DNA of 42,249 nucleotides, taken from NCBI RefSeq assembly GCF_900109175.1, contig NZ_FNZE01000026.1, positions 1 to 42,249 on the forward strand, given 5' to 3'. The DNA comes from Pseudomonas linyingensis. Lineage in GTDB: Bacteria; Pseudomonadota; Gammaproteobacteria; Pseudomonadales; Pseudomonadaceae. Numbering within the stretch: the stretch's first letter is position 1; every line of letters starts with the position of its first letter. A program made the position numbers and the translations under genes. Below, piece by piece: positions 17,695-28,641 of this stretch. The notes under the pieces were generated by a model, which saw only the letters and a program-made list of their open reading frames with translations, had not been told where the DNA came from and did no database searches.

Positions 17695-18714
17695 ATGACC
17701 TTCGACCCGAGCAAGAAGCTGTACATCTCCGACGTGACCCTGCGCGACGGCAGCCATGCCGTGCGCCACCAGTACTCGATCCAGAACGTGCAGGACATCG
17801 CCCGCGCCCTGGACGAGGCCAAGGTCGACGCCATCGAAGTCACCCACGGCGACGGCCTGCAGGGCTCCAGCTTCAACTACGGCTTTGGCGCGCACACCGA
17901 CCTGGAGTGGATCGAGGCCGCCGCCGACGTGATCAAGCACGCGCGGATCACCGTGCTGCTGCTGCCCGGCATCGGCACCGTCCACGACCTCAAGGCTGCC
18001 TACGACGCCGGCGCCCGTTCGGTGCGCATCGCCACCCACTGCACCGAAGCGGACGTGTCGAAGCAGCACATCGAGTACGCGCGCAGCCTGGGCATGGACA
18101 CCGTCGGCTTCCTGATGATGAGCCACATGATCCCCGCCGAGCAGCTCGCCGCCCAAGGCAAGCTGATGGAAAGCTACGGCGCGCAGTGCATCTACATGGC
18201 CGACTCGGGCGGCGCGATGAACATGCAGGACATCCGCGACCGCATGCGCGCGTTCAAGGCCGTGCTCGATCCACAGACCCAGACCGGCATGCACGCCCAC
18301 CACAACCTCAGCCTCGGCGTGGCCAACTCGATCACCGCGGTGGAAGAGGGCTGCGACCGTATCGACGCCTCGCTGGCCGGCATGGGCGCCGGCGCCGGCA
18401 ACGCGCCGCTGGAGGTATTCATCGCCGCCGCCGAGCGCATGGGCTGGAACCACGGCACCGACCTGTACCGGCTGATGGACGCCGCCGACGACCTGGTGCG
18501 TCCGCTGCAGGACCGTCCGGTGCGCGTCGACCGCGAGACCCTCGGCCTGGGCTACGCCGGCGTCTACTCGAGCTTCCTGCGCCACGCCGAAGTGGCCGCC
18601 GAGAAGTACGGTCTGAAGACCCTGGACATCCTCGTCGAACTGGGCAAGCGCCGCATGGTCGGCGGCCAGGAAGACATGATCGTCGACGTCGCCCTGGATC
18701 TGCTCAAGCGCTGA
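17695..18714 (+). CDS. mhpE: 4-hydroxy-2-oxovalerate aldolase MhpE
   Basis: A 339-residue class II aldolase of the HMG-CoA lyase-like family that splits 4-hydroxy-2-oxovalerate into pyruvate and acetaldehyde. Visible active-site elements: Arg17-Asp18 in [10 protein letters not shown], and the metal-binding histidines of HAHHNLSLG (His200, His202). The C-terminal DmpG-type communication domain (about residues 270-335) contains [19 protein letters not shown] 17695 lies 11 bp after mhpF with GAGGAG in front, so the two subunits of the channelling complex are made together. It completes the C5 branch to central metabolites. Confidence 0.94.
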   Translation: MTFDPSKKLYISDVTLRDGSHAVRHQYSIQNVQDIARALDEAKVDAIEVTHGDGLQGSSFNYGFGAHTDLEWIEAAADVIKHARITVLLLPGIGTVHDLKAAYDAGARSVRIATHCTEADVSKQHIEYARSLGMDTVGFLMMSHMIPAEQLAAQGKLMESYGAQCIYMADSGGAMNMQDIRDRMRAFKAVLDPQTQTGMHAHHNLSLGVANSITAVEEGCDRIDASLAGMGAGAGNAPLEVFIAAAERMGWNHGTDLYRLMDAADDLVRPLQDRPVRVDRETLGLGYAGVYSSFLRHAEVAAEKYGLKTLDILVELGKRRMVGGQEDMIVDVALDLLKR

Positions 18715-18792
18715 GTCTGCGGAAAAGAACCATCTCGGCTGCCGCAAGGCAGCCGGTTGTCGTCGTCCCCCCAAATGAGAGGCACAACAATA

Positions 18793-20040
18793 ATGACGAC
18801 CTACACTGCGCAACACACCGAGGTCACTGCCGTGAATCAAGACAGTCGCCGTACCTGGCTGACCATCGCCCTGTGCTTTGCTGTCGCCGTGCTGGAAGGC
18901 ATCGACTTCCAGGCGCCGGGCATCGCCGCGCGCGGCATGGCCGCCGCCTTCGAGCTGGACAAGCTACAGATGGGCTGGGTATTCAGCGCCGGCATTCTCG
19001 GCCTGCTGCCCGGCGCGCTGGTCGGTGGCTGGATGGCCGACCGCATCGGCCGTAAGCGGGTGTTGATCGCTTCGGTGGCGCTGTTCGGCATCTTCTCCAT
19101 CGCCACCGCCCATGCCTGGGAGCTGTACAGTCTGATGGGCGCGCGTCTGTTGACCGGCGTTGGCCTCGGTGCGGCGCTACCCAACCTGATTGCCCTGTGC
19201 TCGGAGGCTGCCGGCGAGCGCCTGCGCGGTACTGCGGTGAGTCTGATGTACTGCGGCGTGCCGCTGGGCGCGGCCTCGGCGGCGATGATCGGCATCGTCG
19301 GCTTCTTCGACGACTGGACCGTGCCGTTCTATGTCGGCGGCGTATTGCCGCTGCTGGTGTTGCCGCTGCTGGTACTGTGGCTGCCAGAATCCGCCGCCTT
19401 CCGTGCCAAACAAGCGTCGTCCTCCCAGCAGGTACGTGTGCCGGTGGTTCAGGGACTGTTCCACAACGGCGCGGCGCTGCCGACCGTGCTGCTGTGGGTG
19501 GCCTACTTCTTCACCCTGATGGTGGTGTACATGCTGATCAGCTGGCTGCCGAGCCTGCTGGTCGGCCAGGGTTTCAGCGGCGTGCAGGCCAGTTGGGTGA
19601 TCTTCTCCCTGCAGATCGGCGCCACGCTCGGCACCCTGATGCTCGGCGTGCTGATGAACACCCTGCGTCCGCTGGCGATCGCCGGGCTGATCTATATCGG
19701 CCTGCTCGCCGCGCTGGCTGCCCTCGGCATCGCCGAGAGCTTCGCCAGCATGCTGGTGGCCGGATTCGCCGCCGGGGTGTTCGCCACCGGCGGGCAGGGC
19801 GTGCTCTATGCCTTGGCACCTCTGTTCTACCGCACCGAAGTGCGCGCCACCGGCGTCGGCAGCGCGGTAGCGGTTGGGCGGCTGGGCGCCATGAGCGGCC
19901 CGCTGGTAGCCGGCAAGATGCTGGCGCTGGGCACCGGCACCGCCGGGGTGATGATTGCCTCGGCTCCGGGCCTGGTGGTCGCCGGCATCGCGGTGTTCTA
20001 CCTGTTCGTGCGTTCGCGCAAGAACCCGTTGGCGAACTGA
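18793..20040 (+). CDS. mhpT: MFS transporter for hydroxyphenylpropionate-type acids (MhpT-like)
   Basis: A 415-residue 12-helix major facilitator of the aromatic acid:H+ symporter group. Features: GIDFQAPGIAARGM in the first helix, GGWMADRIGRKRVL between helices 2 and 3 (MFS motif A), PLGAASAAMIG, and ATGVGSAVAVGRLGAM in the late helices. ATG 18793 follows GAGAGGC at 18776-18782. It is the last gene of the second mhp unit, as mhpT is in E. coli, and probably imports the growth substrate. The charged pair typical of benzoate/4-hydroxybenzoate carriers is partly recognisable in helix 1 (Glu-Gly-Ile-Asp). Exact substrate unproven. Confidence 0.85.
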   Translation: MTTYTAQHTEVTAVNQDSRRTWLTIALCFAVAVLEGIDFQAPGIAARGMAAAFELDKLQMGWVFSAGILGLLPGALVGGWMADRIGRKRVLIASVALFGIFSIATAHAWELYSLMGARLLTGVGLGAALPNLIALCSEAAGERLRGTAVSLMYCGVPLGAASAAMIGIVGFFDDWTVPFYVGGVLPLLVLPLLVLWLPESAAFRAKQASSSQQVRVPVVQGLFHNGAALPTVLLWVAYFFTLMVVYMLISWLPSLLVGQGFSGVQASWVIFSLQIGATLGTLMLGVLMNTLRPLAIAGLIYIGLLAALAALGIAESFASMLVAGFAAGVFATGGQGVLYALAPLFYRTEVRATGVGSAVAVGRLGAMSGPLVAGKMLALGTGTAGVMIASAPGLVVAGIAVFYLFVRSRKNPLAN

Positions 20041-20090
20041 TCGTCGGCCCAGCGGCGGTACCCGGTCAGGGACCGTCGCGGGCAGGCAAG

Positions 20091-21710
20091 TTAGCGCTGC
20101 AGCGGTCGGGGCGAGGTGCCTTCGTCCCCGGCCTGCGGCAGCAGGGCACGCGGCGCCAGCCGTTCGTGCACGACAACCGGGGCAGCCTCGCTGCCGCCGG
20201 TTTTCTGCGTTTGCAGGTAGCGCGCCAGTTTCTGCTGCTGCATCGGGCCGAGCAGCAGGCCGAGTTTGCTGCGCCGCCAGAGGATGTCCTCCAAGGTGAC
20301 GGCCCACTCCTCCTCGCACAGATAGTCCACCTCGCGGGCGTACAGGCCGGCGCCGAAGTTCTCGCCCAGATCCATCAGGCAGTGCACGTCCTCCAGCAGT
20401 TGCCAGGCGCGGGTGCCATAGCTGTTTGCCCAGCGCCGCGCCAGGTCGCTGGCCAGCCAGCCGTGGGCATCGCACAGCGCCTCGGCCAGGGTGCTCACTG
20501 AGTCCAACTCCTCGGCGCCGGGTAGCTTGCTGCTCGCCGTCCAGGTCGGTCCCATCGGCGGCAGGAACGGCGCCAGTTGCTCCAAAACCGCCTCGGCCAG
20601 CTTGCGGTAGGTGGTCAGCTTGCCGCCGAACACCGACAGCAGCGGCGTGCCGTCGTGCTCGCTGCTCAGCTTCAGGTGGTAGTCGCGGGTGACCGCCGAG
20701 GGGTTGTCCTCGGCATCGTCGTACAGCGGGCGCACGCCGGAGAAGTGGCTGACGATGTCGCGGCGCTCGATCTGCTTGCGGAAGTGGGCGTTGGTCACCT
20801 CTAGCAGATAGTCGATCTCCTCGTCGCTAATGCGCACGTCGGCCGGATCGCCCTGGTACTCGCGGTCGGTGGTGCCGATCAGGCTGAAGCGCTGCAGATA
20901 GGGAATGACGAAGACGATGCGGCCATCGCGGTTCTGCAGGATGTAGGCCTGCTCGCCGTCGTGCAGGCGCGGCACCACGATGTGGCTGCCCTGCACCAGG
21001 CGCAGTTGCTGCTTGCCCGGCTGGTGCAGGGTGTCGCGCAGGACCTGCGCGACCCAGGGCCCGGCAGCGTTGACCAGCGCCCTGGCGCGCAGGGAAAAGC
21101 GGCTGCCATCCGCGCGCTCCAGTTGCAGGTGCCACAGGCCCTTGCTGCGTCGCGCGCCGATGCAGCGGGTGCGGGTGTGGATGTGCGCGCCGTGCTCGCG
21201 GGCGCTCATGGCGTTGAGCACCACCAGGCGTGCGTCGTCGACCCAGCAGTCGGAGTATTCGAAGCCTTCGCTGATCTCGGCCTTGAGCGGGCAGCCGGCG
21301 CCGAAGGTCAGGTGGCGCGAGCCGGGCAGGCTGTGGCGGGCGCCCAGGTGGTCGTAGAGGAACAGGCCGGCGCGGATCATCCACGCCGGGCGCAGGTGTG
21401 GGCGGTGCGGCAGGATGAAGCGCATCGGCCGCACCAGGTGCGGCGCCATGCCGAGCAGTATCTCGCGTTCGCCGAGGGCCTCGCGCACCAGGCGGAACTC
21501 GTGGTGCTCCAGATAGCGCAGGCCGCCGTGGATCAGCTTGCTGCTCGCCGAGGAGGTGTGCGCGGCGAGGTCATGCTGCTCGCAGAGAAATACCGACAGG
21601 CCGCGTCCGGCGGCGTCGGCGGCAATGCCGCAACCGTTGATGCCGCCGCCGATCACCGCCAGGTCGTAGACCTCGGCCAGCGGGGCGGTGCCGTACAGGG
21701 ATGCTGTCAT
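20091..21710 (-). CDS. glpD: Aerobic glycerol-3-phosphate dehydrogenase GlpD
   Basis: A 539-residue FAD enzyme that oxidises glycerol-3-phosphate to dihydroxyacetone phosphate at the inner membrane and passes electrons to ubiquinone. The FAD dinucleotide motif is VIGGGINGCGIAADAAGRG (19-37); SSKLIHGGLRYLEH (56-69) and ALVNAAGPW are further GlpD signatures; FGGKLTTYRKLAE lies in the cap region. ATG 21710 (MTASLYG) is chosen at the conserved N-terminus with AAAGG upstream. Most GlpD proteins are 500-512 residues; here about 30 extra residues follow the expected end (after LARYLQTQK), ending SPRPLQR. It lies apart from glpK, separated by ybaK, and no glpF or glpR is in the window. Confidence 0.95.
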   Translation of the reverse strand: MTASLYGTAPLAEVYDLAVIGGGINGCGIAADAAGRGLSVFLCEQHDLAAHTSSASSKLIHGGLRYLEHHEFRLVREALGEREILLGMAPHLVRPMRFILPHRPHLRPAWMIRAGLFLYDHLGARHSLPGSRHLTFGAGCPLKAEISEGFEYSDCWVDDARLVVLNAMSAREHGAHIHTRTRCIGARRSKGLWHLQLERADGSRFSLRARALVNAAGPWVAQVLRDTLHQPGKQQLRLVQGSHIVVPRLHDGEQAYILQNRDGRIVFVIPYLQRFSLIGTTDREYQGDPADVRISDEEIDYLLEVTNAHFRKQIERRDIVSHFSGVRPLYDDAEDNPSAVTRDYHLKLSSEHDGTPLLSVFGGKLTTYRKLAEAVLEQLAPFLPPMGPTWTASSKLPGAEELDSVSTLAEALCDAHGWLASDLARRWANSYGTRAWQLLEDVHCLMDLGENFGAGLYAREVDYLCEEEWAVTLEDILWRRSKLGLLLGPMQQQKLARYLQTQKTGGSEAAPVVVHERLAPRALLPQAGDEGTSPRPLQR

Positions 21711-21830
21711 GATGGCTGCGCCTTTTCTTGTGTGTCTGGAGTCCATTGCCCGTTCTCTGGGCCTGACTGCCCGACTGTTGGCTTTTGCGTTACCTTTGAC
21801 TTCATTCTCGACCCTTTTCATGAAGCCAGC

Positions 21831-22301
21831 ATAACCCCTGCCATAGATCTGTTGAAGAAAGTTCGCGCACCTCACATGGTTCACAGTTACAGCCACGATC
21901 CCAAGGCGCCGTCCTACGGTCTGGAGGCGGCGGAGAAGCTCGGCCTCGCGCCGGAGCGGGTGTTCAAGACCCTGCTCGCCGCCAGCGAGAAGGGCGAGCT
22001 GCTGGTCGCGGTGGTGCCGGTGGCCGGCAGCCTCGACCTCAAGGCGCTGGCCCAGGCCGCGGGCGTGAAGAAGGCCGAGATGGCCGACCCGGCGGCGGCG
22101 CAGCGCGCCACCGGCTACCTGCTCGGCGGCATCAGCCCGCTGGGCCAGAAGAAACGCCTGCGCACCTTCATCGACGAATCGGCGCGGGCGTTCCCGACCG
22201 TTTTCGTCAGTGCCGGTCGTCGTGGCCTGGAGGTGGAGCTGGCCGCCGAGGTGCTGGCGCAGCACACCCAGGCCGGCTTTGCGCCCATCGGCCGCGGCTG
22301 A
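21831..22301 (+). CDS. ybaK: Cys-tRNA(Pro)/Cys-tRNA(Cys) deacylase YbaK; start codon unclear (ATA at the conserved position)
   Basis: A trans-editing enzyme of the YbaK/EbsC family that removes Cys from mischarged tRNA(Pro). The homologous sequence runs from [10 protein letters not shown] (21831) to FAPIGRG (22299), including [18 protein letters not shown], the Lys of [10 protein letters not shown], and [16 protein letters not shown]. The family normally begins MTPA; here that first codon is ATA, and no ATG, GTG or TTG lies in frame for many codons upstream. Candidates are ATA 21831 itself, TTG 21852, or ATG 21876 (MVHSYSHDP), the last losing 15 conserved residues. The domain is otherwise complete (156 residues from ATA). 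It is divergent from glpD and precedes glpK. Confidence 0.88.
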   Translation: MTPAIDLLKKVRAPHMVHSYSHDPKAPSYGLEAAEKLGLAPERVFKTLLAASEKGELLVAVVPVAGSLDLKALAQAAGVKKAEMADPAAAQRATGYLLGGISPLGQKKRLRTFIDESARAFPTVFVSAGRRGLEVELAAEVLAQHTQAGFAPIGRG

Positions 22302-22423
22302 CAACTAGCCGCACAGGCACTGGCGCGGGATTTATCTGCGATGCTGTAAGGACACATCGTGAATGCAGGTGCCCCGGCTGGTTGTGCGGACCGTGGGGCC
22401 TGCCGCCACACGGAGGTTCCGCC

Positions 22424-23917
<1,494 letters not shown>

Positions 23918-23938
23918 GCGCGTCGCCGCTGCCGGGGA

Positions 23939-24721
23939 TTACGACTCGCGCTGCATCTGCGCGGTATAGGCGACCGTCAGCTCCTGCATCTGCGTCAGCA
24001 GGCTTTCGGTGGTGATGGCGATCACCGTCGGTACGTAGCGGCCTTCCGCGGACAGCTCGAAGCCGACCCGCGAGTACTGCCACTGGGCGTCGGCCTTGCT
24101 CAGCGCCGCGCTGATCTCGCGGGTGTTCTGCTTGGCGTTCTGCAGCTCGCCCAGCGCCTGGCCGAACTCGTTCACCGCCTGCTTGAACTGCTCGTCCAGG
24201 CTGTTGACCGGCAGGTGCCAGCTGCGCGCCAGGTACAGCTTGGCGATGCGCTGGCTGAGCATGCGCTGGCGACCGCTACGGTTGACCAGCCAGGCGCTGC
24301 TGCTGCCGGTGTGACGCTCGATCAGCTGCACCACCTTCTCGCACTGCGCCAGCAGCTCGTCGCTCAGCCCCAGCAGCTCGACGGCGCGCTGCTTGTCCGG
24401 GCTGCTCAGGGCCAGCTCGCGATAGCGCTGCCACAGGCCGCCGGCCTTGCCCAGTTCGCTGCGGATGGTGTCGTTGGGCGCGTATTCGACCAGCGCCAGG
24501 TGGTTCTTCTCGAAGGTGGCCATGCTCTGGTCGAGTTGGACGTTGGCCTCGTCGGCGCGCACCTCGGTGCCGATCATCAGGTAGCTCTTGGCGATGCGCT
24601 GGCTGAGCATGCGCTGCATGCCGGACAGGTTGACCGCTTCGGCGTTGCCGATGGCGGCCTGGGTCACCGGGCTGCACAGGCCGAGTACGAGTAGCAGGGG
24701 GAGGGCAAGGCGTTTGATCAT
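23939..24721 (-). CDS. Exported protein with two PilJ-type (methyl-accepting N-terminal) repeats
   Basis: A 260-residue protein with a signal peptide (residues 1-23, CSPVTQA/A) and no later membrane segment, so probably periplasmic. It contains the type IV pili methyl-accepting (PilJ) module twice: GMQRMLSQRIAKSYLM (about 34-49) and GRQRMLSQRIAKLYLA (about 150-165). In PilJ and in NarX-type sensors this module lies between two membrane helices of a receptor; here no signalling domain follows, so it stands alone as a soluble helical-bundle protein. ATG 24721 has AAAGGAAA upstream. It is 77 bp after a porin gene on the same strand, behind the same putative sigma-54 promoter. The ligand is unknown; nitrate-like anions are only a guess. 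Confidence 0.85.
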   Translation of the reverse strand: MIKRLALPLLLVLGLCSPVTQAAIGNAEAVNLSGMQRMLSQRIAKSYLMIGTEVRADEANVQLDQSMATFEKNHLALVEYAPNDTIRSELGKAGGLWQRYRELALSSPDKQRAVELLGLSDELLAQCEKVVQLIERHTGSSSAWLVNRSGRQRMLSQRIAKLYLARSWHLPVNSLDEQFKQAVNEFGQALGELQNAKQNTREISAALSKADAQWQYSRVGFELSAEGRYVPTVIAITTESLLTQMQELTVAYTAQMQRES

Positions 24722-24798
24722 GATGGTTTTCCTTTGGTGGAACGTGGCGGCGGAGACCGCCGCCCACAAGGTGACGGGCTCCTCCGGAGCCCGCTGGA

Positions 24799-26046
24799 TC
24801 AGTAGCTGTACTGCAGTTGCACCCAGAACTTGTCGGTATCGACGGCGAACTCGTCGGCAGCGTAGCGGGCGTACTTGACCAGGCCGGTTAGTCCCTTGAT
24901 CCCGGGGATCGCGCGGCCATAGGAGAGGTCGAGTTCCTCGCCGTACTGGCTGGAGCCTTCCTCGGCGCGGAAATCGTGGTACCAAGCCTGCAGGGTGCCG
25001 CCGAGCAGCGCGGTGCTGGCGCCGAGGTAGGCATCCTTGATGCCGTCGGCCGGGGTGGTGAGGAACACGTCGGCCCAGCCCTGGAAGGCGTGCTTGGTCG
25101 CCAGCGGGGTCTGGAAGGCGCGGTTGCCGGGGCCGTCGTCGCCGCCGAGCACCTCGTAGCCGGCCTTGAGCTGCACACCCGCGAAGGTATAGCCCAGCTC
25201 GGCCAGGTAGTAGTCGCTGTCCAGCTCGAGGGGGTTGTCGGCGTAGTCCTGCTGCTGGGCGTACTCGAGGACGTAGCTGATGCCCTGCACGGCGCCGTTC
25301 AGGCGCACGCCGCTGGTCTTGCTGGACAGCGTGCCGTAGGCGCCGGCGGCGCTCAGGGCGAGGTTGTCGAGGCCGAGCAGGTAGTGGTAGGCGGTGACGG
25401 TCAGCTCCGGGCGCACGATGTACTGGGCGTTGAGCAGGTGGCTGTGGCCCTCGATGTTGGCCGGGTTGCTGCGATTGTCGAAGCGGCCGTTGTCCGGGCC
25501 GAAGATGCTGTTGATGTTGTCGAGATAGGCGTAGGTGAGGGTCAGGCCGTCGAGCGGCTTGAGCTGACCGAGCAACGCGTCGTAGGTCTGCTCGTTCTGC
25601 CGCCAGGCGACGCCGCCGACGAAGCGCTGGTTGTCGAGGTTGATGCGCTGGCGGCCGACCACCGCGCTGCCGCGGCTGTGGTCGTAGCGCAGCAGCGCTT
25701 GGTTGATCTCGCTGCCGTCCGGATCGGCGACCACCGAGTAGTCGGTCTGGCCGTTGCGGGTGTCGTTGTAGGCGGCATCGCCGAGGCGGGCGACGTTGTC
25801 GGCCTCGACCAGGGCGGACAGACCGTACCACTTGCCGCTCTGCAGGCTCAGGCGGGTGCGCAGGGTCTGGGCGTTGGCGTGGCCGAGGGGGTTGTCCTGA
25901 TCGACGTGTTCGTAGCGGTAACGGGCGTCGATGCCGACCTTGCCCTCGGTGAACAGGTTGCCGAAGTCTTCGGCGGCGAAGGTGGCGTGGCTGAATGTGC
26001 TGGCGGCGATGGCAAGCGACAGCAGCGAGGGTTTCATCATGCGCAT
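24799..26046 (-). CDS. Outer-membrane porin, alginate-export (AlgE-like) type
   Basis: A 415-residue barrel protein with a signal peptide (residues 1-24, THATFA-type end before AEDFGNL). The mature part alternates polar and hydrophobic residues in short strands, with YRYEHVDQDN near the start, VGRQRINLDNQRFVGGVAWR in the middle, GWADVFLTTPADGIKD, and a C-terminal KFWVQLQYSY ending in an aromatic residue. The pattern suits the alginate_exp family of channels, many of which are not involved in alginate. ATG 26046 is favoured by AAGGA eight bases upstream; ATG 26040 and 26037 are alternatives. It is first in a two-gene unit with the PilJ-domain protein. Confidence 0.82.
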   Translation of the reverse strand: MRMMKPSLLSLAIAASTFSHATFAAEDFGNLFTEGKVGIDARYRYEHVDQDNPLGHANAQTLRTRLSLQSGKWYGLSALVEADNVARLGDAAYNDTRNGQTDYSVVADPDGSEINQALLRYDHSRGSAVVGRQRINLDNQRFVGGVAWRQNEQTYDALLGQLKPLDGLTLTYAYLDNINSIFGPDNGRFDNRSNPANIEGHSHLLNAQYIVRPELTVTAYHYLLGLDNLALSAAGAYGTLSSKTSGVRLNGAVQGISYVLEYAQQQDYADNPLELDSDYYLAELGYTFAGVQLKAGYEVLGGDDGPGNRAFQTPLATKHAFQGWADVFLTTPADGIKDAYLGASTALLGGTLQAWYHDFRAEEGSSQYGEELDLSYGRAIPGIKGLTGLVKYARYAADEFAVDTDKFWVQLQYSY

Positions 26047-26171
26047 TCCAAGCGTTCCTTATGACCCAAAACGAAAAAACGCCACAGCCTCCCGCTCTGG
26101 ATGAGGGGGATGCGGTGACGTCGTTGTCGGAAGTTGGCAGACACGCCGTTGTGCTGACCGGGGCTTGGTCA

Positions 26172-26187
26172 AGCAAGGGGCATGCCA
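26172..26187 (-). promoter_or_regulatory. Sigma-54-type promoter upstream of the porin gene
   Basis: On the minus strand the sequence TGGCATGCCCCTTGCT matches the sigma-54 consensus TGGCACG-N4-TTGCW at 11 of the 12 specified positions with the required GG/GC spacing. It would start transcription near 26160 and leave a leader of about 115 nt before the porin ATG. An activator-binding site was not identified. Apart from this and the hairpin at 26299, the 26047-26334 gap shows nothing I recognise. Confidence 0.65.
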
Positions 26188-26298
26188 GTCGGCCGGAGGC
26201 GCTGGGTTCGCGGGATGCAGGGTGCTGGAATGAGGGCGGTGCCGGCGGGGGTGCACCGATTTGACCACGCCCGCCTTGTCCGGGGGCAGGGCTGCAGG

Positions 26299-26322
26299 GC
26301 GGAGCCTGCGGCGTGGCTCCGC
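26299..26322 (-). terminator. Hairpin after the ABC ATPase gene
   Basis: GCGGAGCC (26299-26306) and GGCTCCGC (26315-26322) form a perfect 8-bp stem with an 8-nt loop, 12 bp beyond the ATPase stop codon. There is no U-tract, so it is a weak terminator candidate. Confidence 0.4.
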
Positions 26323-26334
26323 TGGGGTTCAGGG

Positions 26335-27429
26335 TCAGGCGTGAGCGTGGGGTTCAGCGCGCGCCTGCTGGGCGGCGACGCTGCCCTGAGCGGCGAAGGC
26401 GACCAGATGGTCGGCGGCGACCTGGATGCCGATTTCCTCGCCGACCAGATGGTCGTCATGGCTGGCGAACAGCGATTCGAGGCGGGTTCCGGTGGGCAGC
26501 TGCAGGCGGTAGAGGGTGGAGGCGCCGAGGAACGACTTGCCGACGATGCGCGCCTTCAGCGCGCTGCCCGGCGCGTGGACGATGTCGTCCGGGCGCAGCA
26601 GCATGTCCACTGCGGTGCCGGGAGCCCACTGGTAGGCGCGGTTGCCGCGGATCACCCCGAGCTCGGTCTGTACCGTGTCGGGGCTGAGCATCTGGCCGCG
26701 GACGAAGTAGCCCTGGCCGATGAAGCTGGCGACGAAGGGGGTCAGCGGCTCGTGGTAGAGGTTGAACGGGGTGTCCCACTGCTCGAGGCGGCCATCGTTG
26801 AACACGCCGACCTGGTCGCTGACGGCGAAGGCTTCCTCCTGGTCGTGGGTGACCAGGATGGCGCTGGTGCCGCGCGACTTGAGGATCTCGCGGACCTCCT
26901 GGCTGAGGCTGCGGCGCAGTTCGACGTCGAGGTTGGAGAACGGCTCGTCGAGCAGCAGCAGGCGCGGTTCGGGAGCCAGTGCGCGGGCCAGGGCGACGCG
27001 CTGCTGCTGGCCGCCGGACAGCTCGTGCGGATAGCGCTTGCCCAATGCGCCGAGCTTGACCAGCTCGAGCATCTCTTCGGCGATGCGCTCGCGCTGGGGA
27101 TGCTGGCGGATGCCGAAGGCGATGTTCTCGGCCACGGTCAGGTGCGGAAACAGCGCATAGTCCTGGAACACCATGCCGATGCGGCGTTTTTCCGGGGCCA
27201 GGGTGAAGCCGGGGCGGGAGATGGTCTCGCCGGCCAGCTCGATGCTGCCCTCATGGACTGGCTCGAAACCGGCGATGGCGCGCAGGGTGGTGGTCTTGCC
27301 GCAGCCGGAGGGGCCGAGCAGGCAACCGATGTCGCCTGCGTTGAGGTGCAGATTGAGATTCTGCACCACCCGCTGTTCACGGTAGCCGCAGGCGAGGTCG
27401 CGGAGTTTGAGCAGCAGGGTGTGGTTCAT
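26335..27429 (-). CDS. ABC transporter ATP-binding protein (FbpC/PotA class), no permease nearby
   Basis: A 364-residue ATPase of an importer. Walker A is GPSGCGKTT (39-47), the Q-loop FQDYALFPHLT (88-98), the signature LSGGQQQR (137-144), Walker B LLLLDEP (157-163), and the switch His is in LVTHDQEEA. A TOBE-type regulatory domain (about residues 240-350) contains LLRPDDIVHAPGS. The organisation matches ATPases for ferric iron, polyamines or sulfate. ATG 27429 lies 14 bp after the argF stop, so it is probably co-transcribed with argF. The open frame continues further upstream but there lies antisense of argF codons. No permease or binding protein is in the window, so the ATPase must work with subunits encoded elsewhere. 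P. aeruginosa has an ATPase gene at the same place (from memory). Confidence 0.88.
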   Translation of the reverse strand: MNHTLLLKLRDLACGYREQRVVQNLNLHLNAGDIGCLLGPSGCGKTTTLRAIAGFEPVHEGSIELAGETISRPGFTLAPEKRRIGMVFQDYALFPHLTVAENIAFGIRQHPQRERIAEEMLELVKLGALGKRYPHELSGGQQQRVALARALAPEPRLLLLDEPFSNLDVELRRSLSQEVREILKSRGTSAILVTHDQEEAFAVSDQVGVFNDGRLEQWDTPFNLYHEPLTPFVASFIGQGYFVRGQMLSPDTVQTELGVIRGNRAYQWAPGTAVDMLLRPDDIVHAPGSALKARIVGKSFLGASTLYRLQLPTGTRLESLFASHDDHLVGEEIGIQVAADHLVAFAAQGSVAAQQARAEPHAHA

Positions 27430-27443
27430 GGCAGCGGCGCGTC

Positions 27444-28361
<918 letters not shown>

Positions 28362-28431
28362 TATTCACTACCTGTAAGACAGGCCGCAGAAATGTCCGGT
28401 TTTATTAAGAACGGGCGAAAACTGCGGCGGG

Positions 28432-28494
28432 ACCGCACTGTGCGGTACTCGAAAAAGAAACCGATCTTATAAGGAAATAATGCGACTGCGCAAA
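28432..28494 (-). promoter_or_regulatory. argF promoter region with a 15-bp palindrome
   Basis: On the minus strand a -10-like TATAAG (28466-28471) follows a weak TTTGCG (28489-28494) at 17-bp spacing. Just downstream, in the predicted leader, ACCGCAC-T-GTGCGGT (28432-28446) is a perfect palindrome. A TTTCGC-N8-AA sequence resembling an ArgR half-site as I recall it for Pseudomonas lies further downstream, about 28404-28419. Whether the palindrome is an operator or a leader hairpin is open. Confidence 0.4.
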
Positions 28495-28585
28495 CCGGCA
28501 GCGGGGCGGTGCTGCCCATCAGCCGGGCACCAGAATGGCCTCGCCACGATCCTCGAGAGACCGAGCGCAGTGCTTGGCTTTCCGT

Positions 28586-28591
28586 TACAAT
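28586..28591 (+). promoter_or_regulatory. Possible -10 box of grxD
   Basis: TACAAT at 28586-28591 matches the sigma-70 -10 consensus at five of six positions and lies 50 bp before the grxD start; no good -35 box is present. Confidence 0.35.
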
Positions 28592-28641
28592 CGGCGCATC
28601 CCGCCGGTCAGGGACCGGAAAACCTTCAGTTGAGGTAGACC

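Noticed and set aside
20961-21830. Extension of the ybaK frame far upstream through glpD
   Set aside because: This part is antisense to glpD, and the conserved YbaK sequence begins only at 21831.
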